Shown in pieces: positions 24,795 through 33,023 of a DNA stretch of 37,554 bases; positions within the stretch are counted from its first letter, which is position 1; the number at the start of each line of letters is the position of its first letter. The stretch lies in contig JAMDEO010000054.1 in the NCBI GenBank assembly GCA_023483915.1, forward strand, positions 1 through 37,554, written 5' to 3'. The translations under genes were made by a program, and so were the position numbers. The notes beneath the pieces are model-generated. The model saw nothing but the letters and a program-made list of their open reading frames with translations. It did no database searches and was not told the DNA's origin. Source of the stretch: Actinomycetota bacterium (GTDB lineage Bacteria; Actinomycetota; Thermoleophilia; RBG-16-64-13).

Positions 24795-26099
24795 TCAACT
24801 CATCACGCCAGAGGATTCCCGCTCCTTCCTGACCAATTGCCAAATGAACGTGTAGCAGACGACGACATAGAAGGCGCGACCAACCAGCATTGCCTGCGGG
24901 AAAGCGACAAGGTGCACGCCATTCCGAATGAGCCACACGAGGCTCACCGTATAAGCCGCTATCCCGACCGCAATTCCGACAAGACGTAGCAGCTGGCGAC
25001 GGGCAACAGTCAGGATGGCAATGCCCGGCTCGAAAGAGTCTAGAAGACATGCTGGTAGAACCCACTGCATGGCTGAAACTGCATCCACATAGTGCGGAAG
25101 CAGGAAGCGAGTGATTGGTCCGACCAACCACCACAGAATGAGGACGGCAGGAGTGAGAGCGGCCACAGACACGGCCATCGGTTTCGTTATCCCGCTCAAC
25201 AGTTCACGAAGACTCTGACCCTCTCCAAACTTCTGGCTCATCCGGGGAAAGAACACCTGGCTTACGGCTGTCGGCAGCGTTGCAACAGCGCCTCTTACCA
25301 TGATGGCCATGGAGTACAGACCCATCAACGTGGTCCCACCCAGTCTTAGAACCAGTGTCTGGTCAACCACCGCCCAGTAGGTGAGGATCTGACCGACCGC
25401 AAAGATAGGCGTGCCAATTCTGAGAAGATGCTTCAGATCGAGCGTGCTCCACTTAGTGGTTACCCTCACCGGACGCCAGTGGGCGAGAAGAACCACATTC
25501 AAAGCTCCAGCAAGCAACACACGAAGGCACAATCCATAGAAGTTCAAGGGTATTACTAGCACAAGAAGCACGAGCAGCGACCCTTGCTGAATGACGCGGA
25601 TGAAGGCAACTCTGGCGAAGTCGTGAGCAGTACGATAGATGACCTGCAGGTACGTTGCGAGAAGGAGCTCGATAGCCATGATCGCGTTGGTGAACCAACC
25701 GGCTGCTCGCCACAGATCACCATGAGCCAATTCCCAGCCGCCGACACCCAGCAAGACAAGGAAGATCGAACCCCCAACTAGAAACGCCCACGCTTGAGCC
25801 ACGGCGCACAGCTTCTCCGCGGTGGGACGTTCGCCCTTACCTATGAAATAGGGCAGTTCCCGGCTCAGACCGGAGAAGACCCCCAACTGGAGAAGGGCCG
25901 CGTAGGACAGGGCGAGGCCGATGCCGTTGAAGAGGCCGAGGGTAGCGGGGGCAACCAGCCGTCCGACAACTAGTCCGCCTAACGCGTATAGAGCTGTGGA
26001 GACGAGACTGCCTCCGGCTAGGTACGCGATCGACCGCCTCGCTGTGGTCAGCCGTCGGGGTTCCTTGGCCAATTCCGCTGTCGCATCCCCATCCGTCAC
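24795..26099 (-). CDS. oligosaccharide flippase (Wzx-like)
   Basis: This polytopic membrane protein of 434 residues has about twelve hydrophobic helices and the MOP/PST flippase pattern. It begins SIAYLAGGSLVSTALYALGG, has GLFNGIGLALSYAALLQLGV, a central HLLRIGTPIFAVGQILTYW region and YSMAIMVRGAVATLPTAVSQ, and ends with a hydrophobic pair and a basic tail. Wzx proteins flip undecaprenyl-diphosphate-linked repeat units across the membrane before Wzy polymerisation. It is on the opposite strand to most of the locus, along with the GT2 and SLH genes. The start is in an Ala/Asp/Glu-rich N-terminus (MTDGDATAEL); its ribosome-binding site is not obvious. Function is assigned by family and locus context. 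Confidence 0.88.
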   Translation of the reverse strand: MTDGDATAELAKEPRRLTTARRSIAYLAGGSLVSTALYALGGLVVGRLVAPATLGLFNGIGLALSYAALLQLGVFSGLSRELPYFIGKGERPTAEKLCAVAQAWAFLVGGSIFLVLLGVGGWELAHGDLWRAAGWFTNAIMAIELLLATYLQVIYRTAHDFARVAFIRVIQQGSLLVLLVLVIPLNFYGLCLRVLLAGALNVVLLAHWRPVRVTTKWSTLDLKHLLRIGTPIFAVGQILTYWAVVDQTLVLRLGGTTLMGLYSMAIMVRGAVATLPTAVSQVFFPRMSQKFGEGQSLRELLSGITKPMAVSVAALTPAVLILWWLVGPITRFLLPHYVDAVSAMQWVLPACLLDSFEPGIAILTVARRQLLRLVGIAVGIAAYTVSLVWLIRNGVHLVAFPQAMLVGRAFYVVVCYTFIWQLVRKERESSGVMS

Positions 26100-26637
26100 A
26101 GCACGTCACCGCATCTGCTTGTCTTCAGCTGCGAGGAGAGGCTACGTGTTCGTTGCCATGTGAACAATCTCATCCCAGCCTTGCCAGTCCTGGACAGCAA
26201 TCAAGCGTAGAAGCAGCTTCGCTTACCAACGGCCAGCTCAATCGAGTCCCCGTTGGAATCGGGAGATCAGTACTCAACACGGCGCTCATGTCTGATTCCA
26301 GAGGGGGGCGACAGGAACGCAGCATATTATCATCCCGCGTTCATCCCATGACTGCCCTGGTCGGGAGGACGCGCTCGAGGATATGCGTGAAAGTCATGCT
26401 CTTCCGCGCCTCCAGCTCTCCATTCAATCCCTATCGCTCTACTACGGCAGCGGCAACCCAAAGCCTTTAACCCGCTTCCCTTGCGATTTGAGCCGCAATG
26501 GGTGATATGACCAGACGAGCTTGACTACGCGTCTTCATCAAGACAGAGACCAAGCCATCCCGAATCTGCTGCAAAGAGACCGTCTCCGGTGACGCACTTC
26601 TGTCTTGCACGAATGACGCGGCGTGATGAACCCGGTG
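26100..26637. other. 538-base gene-free stretch
   Basis: No gene was found on either strand. The frames present (for example 105 codons at 26153-26470) lack ribosome-binding sites and have Ser/Arg-rich shadow-like composition. It contains the upstream region of the flippase (minus strand) and the downstream end of the GT2 gene. A perfect 12-bp palindrome, GTTACGCGTAAC (26637-26648), covers the GT2 stop codon, and a small AAGCG/CGCTT hairpin lies near 26203-26224. It may be a remnant of a decayed gene, but I cannot recognise one. Confidence 0.4.
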
Positions 26638-27651
26638 TTACGCGTAACCAGGGAATTCCGATGCTGTTCGACGCGACCTAACCTTTTTGAGAGCACCGCG
26701 TACGAAACCTCTGACAGGCGAACCCACACGCCAAGTGAGCCGGTGGACTCTGGCTGGGAGGAATCGTACGGCCAGCAGGAACAACTTCTCCCGGCAACCC
26801 CTCGCTCGGGGGAACGCATCCTCTGCAGTAGCTCTGGCTTGAGCATCCAGCCCGGACTGAAGTTCATGCCAGCACCATTTCAGGGACCAGGCGACATAGT
26901 ACTTGCGAAAGCTATCGAACGTTTCGCCATCGAGAAGAGGCCAGATTTCCTTGCTCCAGGTCTCAGGTAGAGGAGCGTTGGTAAACCGCAACGGGTTACG
27001 GGACAGCGATTCCCCCCTCACCCCGTTGTATAGGACAAGCGGCCTGGACGAGAATCCCCAGCGGATCTTAGAGGCCGCAATTCGTGACCAGTACTCGTAG
27101 TCCTGAGCGCGAAGAAGATCCTCACGCATATAACCGGCTTTGGCGACAACAGACGTGCGGATGCTGATACCACTAGTCCGCGCTACCATCGTGCCATCAA
27201 GTAGCGCCTTGAAGAAGTCCTCGACTACTAGGACCGAGTCACTCCGAAAGGGAACGTTCAAACGACGTCCATTCGAATACTCATCCCAGGAGTTCGAGCA
27301 GACAGCGCCTAGCTGCGGAAACCTCTCAAAGATGGCCGCCGCTGTGGCCAAATAGTCCGGGTACCACTGGTCGTCGGCATCCAAGAAGGCGATCAGATCG
27401 CCACGAGCCTCCCGCATTCCCAGATTTCTTGCGGCTCCCGCTCCTAGGTTGTCCTGTGACAGGACTCGAAGCTCGCTCGGAGCCGGCATGTGTTCACGCA
27501 ACAAATGGAGAACATGCACCGTCTGATCCGACGAGCCATCGTCGATTGCGAGCAGCTCAAAATCCTTGAACGTTTGACCGCATACTGAGTCAACGGTGCG
27601 CTCGAGAGTGTCCGCTACATTGAAGCAGGGCATAACTACGCTGATGAGCAT
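26638..27651 (-). CDS. glycosyltransferase family 2
   Basis: This GT-A-fold transferase of about 337 residues is cytoplasmic and membrane-associated. It starts MLISVVMPCFNVADTLERTV, has the IDDGSSDQT nucleotide-sugar motif and the metal-binding AFLDADDQW (DxD), and continues with LLRAQDYEYWSRI, which fits the acceptor-side/catalytic region of GT2 enzymes. The C-terminal ~100 residues are basic and end RRTASEFPGYA. A longer frame to 27792 would add 47 Cys/Arg-rich residues. The ATG at 27651 has GGGAGG 10 bases upstream and matches the family start. The site is partly buried in a perfect 9-bp hairpin. It acts in repeat-unit assembly; the donor sugar is unknown. Confidence 0.92.
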   Translation of the reverse strand: MLISVVMPCFNVADTLERTVDSVCGQTFKDFELLAIDDGSSDQTVHVLHLLREHMPAPSELRVLSQDNLGAGAARNLGMREARGDLIAFLDADDQWYPDYLATAAAIFERFPQLGAVCSNSWDEYSNGRRLNVPFRSDSVLVVEDFFKALLDGTMVARTSGISIRTSVVAKAGYMREDLLRAQDYEYWSRIAASKIRWGFSSRPLVLYNGVRGESLSRNPLRFTNAPLPETWSKEIWPLLDGETFDSFRKYYVAWSLKWCWHELQSGLDAQARATAEDAFPRARGCREKLFLLAVRFLPARVHRLTWRVGSPVRGFVRGALKKVRSRRTASEFPGYA

Positions 27652-27655
27652 CTGG

Positions 27656-27677
27656 ATTCTGCCTCCCGAGGCAGAAT
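27656..27677 (-). promoter_or_regulatory. perfect 9-bp hairpin overlapping the GT2 ribosome-binding site
   Basis: On the minus strand ATTCTGCCT (27677-27669) pairs with AGGCAGAAT (27664-27656) around a CGGG loop. The Shine-Dalgarno GGGAGG (27667-27662) is split between the loop and the 3' arm, and the ATG begins 4 bases after the stem. Half of the site would be paired, so translation may be structurally damped. Confidence 0.55.
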
Positions 27678-27880
27678 GGCACGAATGTCGATGTCGATTG
27701 TATCCTGGGGTACACCAAAGGTCGACTCCTAGAACCTTACAGTGGCCTCCCCGAGTGGGAACAGGCAGTCCTCGACAGCACCTTCCGCACAAGTCAACTC
27801 AGACTGCGAATCTCCCACCCGATATTACATACGTGCGCGAAAGACACGCCTCTGAGCACGATGAGTTGGAGCTATTCGAA

Positions 27881-27922
27881 AGCCAGCAAGACCCGGACGC
27901 GTCGTCCTGAGTCTTGCTGGCT
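27881..27922 (-). terminator. terminator hairpin after the SLH protein gene
   Basis: A perfect 12-bp inverted repeat (27881-27892 with 27911-27922) encloses a GGAC/GTCC inner stem. It starts about 20 bases after the SLH gene stop on the minus strand. No long T-run follows. It separates that transcript from the GT2 gene downstream. Confidence 0.72.
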
Positions 27923-27942
27923 CGTCATCGCAGGTCGATGCG

Positions 27943-30246
27943 CTAGTCTAGACCAATCAAATTCACAATCATTTGCGCCACTTCTCCTCTTGTGGCAGGC
28001 GCCGACGGATCCCACTGCGGACTGTGGACACCTTCCAGCAGACCGCTAGCTTCGGCAATAGCCACGCTCTCGGCGTGAACGTCGCCATCGGTTCCCAGCA
28101 GCGAGGACGAGCCACCGGAAGGGATCGTCAGGACTGAGGGGTCAAAGGTTCTGAGAGCTCTCACTATCATACTGATTGCCTGCGCTCGAGTGACCATAGC
28201 GTGAGGAGAGAAGCGGTCCATGGCGGTCCCTCGCACGATTCCCAAGGACCAGAGCGTGGCCACAAACTTGTGCGGGTATAGGTTTTCATCCACATCGCCC
28301 AAATCACCAAACGGTGTCTCAGTCGCGTCATCGTCGCTAACGCCGAGCGCCATGGCGAGCATCTTGGCAAACTGCGAACGCGTGGTGATCCGCTCGGGGC
28401 CGACCTGGCCGTCAGCGAACCCGGACAGCGTTCCCGCTTCTACGAGGGTAGAAACAGCGCTCGAATACGATCCAGAGCGGCCTAGATCAGAGGGATTAGC
28501 CGCGGGAGTCGCCGTCAGCCCCCGGCCCGCAACCATCAAAGCTCCGTCTGCAACCGTGAGCCTGCAGGAGTCGCGGCCAATTTCCTGACCATGGGGGTCG
28601 TAGGCGACTGCCTGGATGACGTGCACGCTTCCACGGATAGCGGAATCTGCATTCCAGGTGAAGGAGTAGGGAGCCCGGTAGTCCTGGCCTATCCGCCGGC
28701 CGTCCACGTACAAGCGAACCTTGCCAACCTTCGTCCCCCAGGTTACGGCAACATCCACAGGGACTCGTCCTGAAACTGTGCTCTCGTCAATGGGGTTGAC
28801 GATGGTGACAGTCGCGGACCCAGTGACAGAGGACGGTGTGGGATTAGTTGTCGTGGTAGTTGTTTGAGGAAGGGTAGAACTCGTCGTCGTAGTACTTGGC
28901 ATGGGAGCCGTGGTGGTTGTCGTCAGGGCCCAGACCGGTACAGTCGAGACCGTTGTATTCGTGCGCGCAGCTGTCGTGGTAGTAGTAGCTGGCGCAACTG
29001 TCGTTGTCGATGCTGGCACCTGGGTTGTTGTGGTAGTGGATGAGGTTGTGGTTGTCGGTAACACCGTCGTGGTCGTGGATGAGGTTGTGGTCGTCGTAGT
29101 CGGAGCTTCATTTGAACCCATGCCGACGTTGTCGAAGCTTATGCCTGCCACGCCATCGCCAGACTCCAGATATGGCCCGTCGAACGAGCCATTTTTGAAA
29201 AGCACGTTTGCGGAATCGTTCCCCAGGCCACCAAAAGCAAGTATCTGCCCACCGGACACATTGAATCCATTGAAGGTAATCCCACTCCCTCCATAGAAGC
29301 GGACTACATCCCCATACACGCTGCTATTGCGAGCCAAGATGGTTGTGCTGTTGAAATTAACGCCTGAGTACCCGGTGCCGATGACGATGGGAAGTTGACC
29401 CTGGGTCACATCAATGGTTGTGCGGTTGAACGTGATATCACGGCTCGGAGTGAAGAAGTCCTGCTGGTCACCTCCCCAGAGCTGAATAGCCCAACCAGAG
29501 CCTTTGGTGAAGATAGAATCATTGAAGGTCAGGTTGCGCACGTCGCTCTGGATATAGAGGTCCTGCCAATGGCGTGGCTCCCCGCCCTCCGCCGAATCCA
29601 CGAAAACACCACTGAAGTCCAAGCGATTGAAGGTGGAGTTCTCCAGGCAGTCCACATAAGCACCAAACCTTACCCCGCGAGCCACAATGTCTTCGACCAG
29701 AAAGCCGGAGGACATCACAGAGCTGGTCCCAATCTTGAGACCGAAGACCATATTGTCAAAGCGCAGTTGGCGGAGCGTGAGCCGTTGGGAATCCTCCATC
29801 GCTATGCCGCTCACGTTGTCGTTGTGTGAGGCCGCAAGATAACTTAGCCCGCTTACCGTCACATCCGAGAGGCCAAAAGACAGCATCATGAATGTGGTCG
29901 AACTCTTGGGCGTCATTGTGAATATGGTCTGGCCTGGAACGCCAACAAGGGATACGTTGCTCTTGAGATAGAGGGCAGACCCGAGAAGATATCTGCCTGC
30001 CGGGAAATTGATCACACCGCCGTCTGGGCAGGCGTCAATGGCAGCCTGAATTGCGGCCCGATCGTCAGCGACCCCGTTGCCCAGGGCGCCGTAGGCTGTG
30101 ACGCTAACGCTCGCACTCGCCGCACTTACCGGAAAGGCTAGGAGAAGAGTGCATGCGGCAAAGGCCGCCATGAACAGCCCCAGCGCTAATGCTATCCTGC
30201 GAAAATCAGTCGCTACGGTTCCGAGAGTTTTGCCTTTGGGTTCCAC
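27943..30246 (-). CDS. secreted beta-helix (pectate-lyase-like) protein with Thr-rich linker, Ig-like and SLH domains
   Basis: This surface protein of about 767 residues has, in order: a signal peptide (LGLFMAAFAACTLLLAFPVS), a parallel beta-helix region of the Pectate_lyase_3 type (about 45-380; VTAYGALGNGVADDRAAIQA, then many short strand repeats), a Thr/Ser-rich stalk (about 380-485), a bacterial Ig-like domain (about 490-575; VTIVNPIDESTVSGRVPV), and three SLH domains (about 595-767). SLH domains usually bind pyruvylated wall polysaccharide, anchoring the protein. Beta-helix domains bind or cleave polysaccharides; no catalytic residue can be assigned. The GTG at 30246 follows GGGAGG at 6 bases and gives a normal signal peptide. 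A frame up to 30480 adds 78 unusual residues and is less likely. Its position inside the locus suggests a role in binding or trimming the glycan. Confidence 0.86.
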   Translation of the reverse strand: MEPKGKTLGTVATDFRRIALALGLFMAAFAACTLLLAFPVSAASASVSVTAYGALGNGVADDRAAIQAAIDACPDGGVINFPAGRYLLGSALYLKSNVSLVGVPGQTIFTMTPKSSTTFMMLSFGLSDVTVSGLSYLAASHNDNVSGIAMEDSQRLTLRQLRFDNMVFGLKIGTSSVMSSGFLVEDIVARGVRFGAYVDCLENSTFNRLDFSGVFVDSAEGGEPRHWQDLYIQSDVRNLTFNDSIFTKGSGWAIQLWGGDQQDFFTPSRDITFNRTTIDVTQGQLPIVIGTGYSGVNFNSTTILARNSSVYGDVVRFYGGSGITFNGFNVSGGQILAFGGLGNDSANVLFKNGSFDGPYLESGDGVAGISFDNVGMGSNEAPTTTTTTSSTTTTVLPTTTTSSTTTTTQVPASTTTVAPATTTTTAARTNTTVSTVPVWALTTTTTAPMPSTTTTSSTLPQTTTTTTNPTPSSVTGSATVTIVNPIDESTVSGRVPVDVAVTWGTKVGKVRLYVDGRRIGQDYRAPYSFTWNADSAIRGSVHVIQAVAYDPHGQEIGRDSCRLTVADGALMVAGRGLTATPAANPSDLGRSGSYSSAVSTLVEAGTLSGFADGQVGPERITTRSQFAKMLAMALGVSDDDATETPFGDLGDVDENLYPHKFVATLWSLGIVRGTAMDRFSPHAMVTRAQAISMIVRALRTFDPSVLTIPSGGSSSLLGTDGDVHAESVAIAEASGLLEGVHSPQWDPSAPATRGEVAQMIVNLIGLD

Positions 30247-30730
30247 GACCTGCCTCCCGAGTTGAAACCGACACGATTGGCCGTTAGACCGCGGAGTAAT
30301 ACTGGGGCGCACAATGCACTCAGCCACGATCCTATCCTTGTCGTGCACGGCGTAATTGACCACTTCTTTCACAAGCTGTGCAGTGATTCTACGCACAGTG
30401 TCAGTATCGGCGGAATGTGGAACCGACTTGAGCGCAGACTGATTGGCTTCGGCCGCTGTATACCGCCCGGGCCCGTCCAAATCACCACGTGGGTCTGAAA
30501 GACGCTGGCTGGGTACCGAAAGCGGATTGGTTCCGACTACCGCGTTTGTGTCGGCAGCCTAGAGGCCGCGGGTGGACCTGAGGCAATGGTGGGTCTGATA
30601 TTCCGGCTAAAGAGAAAGGGCTCGGCAGACGAAGACTTGAGGATGAGTGGGGCGAGTTGTTGCAGCAAAGAGGTCGAGAGCTTTCGTTGAGATCAAGAAC
30701 GCCGATCGAAGCATGCAGACGGGAACAGCG
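30247..30730. other. 484-base divergent upstream region
   Basis: This lies between the minus-strand SLH gene (GTG 30246) and a plus-strand GT4 gene (ATG 30731). It must contain both promoters. The minus-strand frame stays open through 30247-30480 and encodes an amphipathic, coding-looking stretch (RRITAQLVKEVVNYAVHDKD). This may be a remnant or chance. I saw no RNA gene or strong regulatory element. Confidence 0.4.
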
Positions 30731-31942
30731 ATGAAAGTAGGCATACTGACACAGTACTACCCGCCGGAGGTGGGAGCACCTCAGGGTCGGCTGTCAGAAC
30801 TCGCGATCCGCCTGACAGAGCGGGGACATGAAGTTCACGTCCTCACAGCCATGCCCAACTACCCGCAGGGTAAGATATATCCCGGGTATGGGGGTGCCCT
30901 GAAAAAGGAAAGACTGGGTGATTGCACTGTGACAAGAACCTTCGTCTATCCGGCTACTGGAATCGGCTGGCGGCGGTTGCTCAACTACATGTCGTTCACG
31001 CTGTCTTCATGTCTGCTCGGGGCCTTTGTCCTCCCGCGAATGGACTATCTGATAACTGAATCTCCCCCGCTCTTTTTGGGGATATCTGGCTATCTTCTAA
31101 GCCGGCTCAAACGCGCACGATTGATCTTCAACGTGTCCGATCTTTGGCCCGATAGTGCAGTGGACCTAGGGGTCGTTGATGAGGGCTGGGCGTTACGGGC
31201 TGCGCGCGAGCTCGAGAGCTTCTGCTATCGGAAGGCTTGGTGCGTTTCTGGACAGAGCAGCGAGATCCTGAGCCGCATTCGCGAGGGTCACCCAAAGACT
31301 CACCTTTACCATCTTTCCAATGGTGTCGACCCGGGTACGTTCAGGCCGGAACATCGTTCAGCGAAAATGCGGGCGACACTTGCTCCAGGCGCAAGTATTA
31401 TCGCCCTCTACGCCGGCCTGCATGGCTATGCGCAGGGGTTGCAGTACGTCCTAGAAGCCGCCCTGGAGTTGCGCGACGTGGACGGGCTCACCTTCGTGCT
31501 AGTAGGAGATGGACCGCAGAAACAACAGCTGATGGATTGGGCCAACTCTCATGCCCTTACAAATGTTCGGTTCTTGGATGCCGTGTCCCGAGAGAATATG
31601 CCGTCCCTGGTAGCGTCGGCAGACATCGCTCTCATACCTCTAAGAAAGCGCATCTTTGGAGCAGTTCCATCAAAGTTGTATGAAGCCATGGGTGTCGGCG
31701 TGCCGGTCGTGCTGATGACAGGTGGGGAAGCGGAGCAAATCGTGAACGATGCTCAGGCCGGAATCGCGGTCACTCCGGGTGATGTACCGTCGTTCGCCAC
31801 CGCTATTCGTCGTCTCGCTGCTTCGCCAACGGAACGGGCCGCTATGGGAGCCGGTGGTCGACAAGCTGCCCTCGCACACTATGACCGAAGGTCCATTGCG
31901 GCCGGCTTCATCGACTTTCTTGAAGGGCAGGCTACATGCTGA
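30731..31942 (+). CDS. glycosyltransferase family 4 (WbuB-like)
   Basis: This GT-B transferase of about 403 residues begins MKVGILTQYYPPEVGAPQGR, has the PNYPQGKIYPGYGG segment and the LIFNVSDLWPDSAVDLG motif, both typical of WbuB-like GT4 proteins. The C-terminal donor domain follows with YAGLHGYAQGLQYVLEAALE and the EX7E-type region around PSKLYEAMGVGVPVVLMTGG. WbuB-type enzymes transfer aminodeoxy sugars such as FucNAc to lipid-linked acceptors. That specificity is inferred, not shown. The ATG at 30731 begins the family-like sequence; the 28 codons upstream are not conserved-looking. Its end overlaps the WecB start by 7 bases (31936-31942), indicating translational coupling. Confidence 0.88.
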   Translation: MKVGILTQYYPPEVGAPQGRLSELAIRLTERGHEVHVLTAMPNYPQGKIYPGYGGALKKERLGDCTVTRTFVYPATGIGWRRLLNYMSFTLSSCLLGAFVLPRMDYLITESPPLFLGISGYLLSRLKRARLIFNVSDLWPDSAVDLGVVDEGWALRAARELESFCYRKAWCVSGQSSEILSRIREGHPKTHLYHLSNGVDPGTFRPEHRSAKMRATLAPGASIIALYAGLHGYAQGLQYVLEAALELRDVDGLTFVLVGDGPQKQQLMDWANSHALTNVRFLDAVSRENMPSLVASADIALIPLRKRIFGAVPSKLYEAMGVGVPVVLMTGGEAEQIVNDAQAGIAVTPGDVPSFATAIRRLAASPTERAAMGAGGRQAALAHYDRRSIAAGFIDFLEGQATC

Positions 31943-33021
31943 TATGCAGTGTGGTTGGAGCACGACCAAACTTCATGAAGGTCGCTCCTGTCTACCACGA
32001 GTTACGTGGCCGGGGAGTGACGCAGATACTTGTCCACACTGGGCAGCACTACGACGCGACAATGTCGGACATCTTTCTTCACGAACTCCAAATGCCTCGC
32101 CCCGACGTATTCCTCGGGGTCGGGTCCGGCTCTCACGCTGAGCAAACCGCTGGGGTGATGACTGCGTTTGAGCGGATTTGTTTGGAACATCAACCGGCCC
32201 TTGTGATAGTTGCCGGTGACGTTAACTCTACGCTTGCAGGCGCCCTGGTTGCTGCGAAACTTCAAATCCCGATTGCTCATATCGAATCAGGTCTGAGATC
32301 GTTTGATCGTGCGATGCCGGAGGAAATCAACCGGATCGTGACCGATCACCTATCCGATTTCCTCTTCACCACTGAATCCAGCGGAAATGAGAACTTGCTC
32401 AAGGAAGGCATCTCGCCTGGATCGATCCACCTTGTTGGAAACTGCATGATAGATAGCTTGTGCAAGCATATCGGGTCAGCTCTCGCGCGAGCTCCCTGGC
32501 AGGCTCTTGGTCTTCATCCAGGCGAGTACGGTCTCGTGACTCTGCACCGACCTGCTGCCGTCGACAACCCGGCCTCTCTCGAGGGGTTCCGTCATGCCCT
32601 TCGCGAAATCGCCCAGCATCTTTCGTTGGTGTTTCCGGTCCATCCTCGTACCCGCCAAAGAATGGACGCAACTGGTCTGGATTGGCAACCCGTCCACCTA
32701 GTTGCGCCGCTGGGATATCTCGACTTTCTTGGGCTGATGGCAAAAGCGCGCGTTGTCCTCACCGACTCAGGCGGGATCCAAGAGGAGACCACCGCGCTGG
32801 GCGTCGATTGTATTACCATGCGAGACACGACCGAGCGGCCGGTTACGATCACCGTGGGGACCAATCGACTCGCGGGGACGAGCCCCCGAGAAATCGTCAA
32901 GACAGCCCGGGAAGTCTTGGAGACCAGCCCAGAGCCTAAGAGCGCCCCCCCTCTCTGGGACGGAATGTCGGCCGGCAGAATCGCGGACGTACTGCAGGCG
33001 TGGATGGAACGGAGACGGTGA
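31936..33021 (+). CDS. wecB: UDP-N-acetylglucosamine 2-epimerase (non-hydrolysing)
   Basis: This enzyme interconverts UDP-GlcNAc and UDP-ManNAc. The 361 residues fit the family. Motifs visible are GARPNFMKVAPV, HTGQHYD, VAGDVNSTLAGAL, AHIESGLRSFDRAMPEEINR, VHPRTRQRM and LTDSGGIQEETTALG, covering both Rossmann-like halves and the active-site cleft. Its start overlaps the preceding GT4 gene, and its stop is followed 2 bases later by the start of the aminotransferase, so the three genes form a tight operon. Together with the dehydrogenase at 21948 it could supply UDP-ManNAcA, or simply ManNAc for the repeat unit. Confidence 0.95.
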   Translation: MLICSVVGARPNFMKVAPVYHELRGRGVTQILVHTGQHYDATMSDIFLHELQMPRPDVFLGVGSGSHAEQTAGVMTAFERICLEHQPALVIVAGDVNSTLAGALVAAKLQIPIAHIESGLRSFDRAMPEEINRIVTDHLSDFLFTTESSGNENLLKEGISPGSIHLVGNCMIDSLCKHIGSALARAPWQALGLHPGEYGLVTLHRPAAVDNPASLEGFRHALREIAQHLSLVFPVHPRTRQRMDATGLDWQPVHLVAPLGYLDFLGLMAKARVVLTDSGGIQEETTALGVDCITMRDTTERPVTITVGTNRLAGTSPREIVKTAREVLETSPEPKSAPPLWDGMSAGRIADVLQAWMERRR

Positions 33022-33023
33022 CC

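Noticed and set aside
26153..26470. 105-codon frame in the 538-base gap
   Set aside because: It has no Shine-Dalgarno sequence, Ser/Arg-rich composition and no recognisable motif.
28780..29105. CRISPR-like or satellite repeat
   Set aside because: The repetitive DNA is the coding sequence of the Thr-rich stalk. Units are irregular and in frame, with no spacers.
28901..29296. Val-rich plus-strand frame
   Set aside because: It is the antisense of the Thr-rich linker of the SLH gene; the Val runs simply mirror Thr codons.
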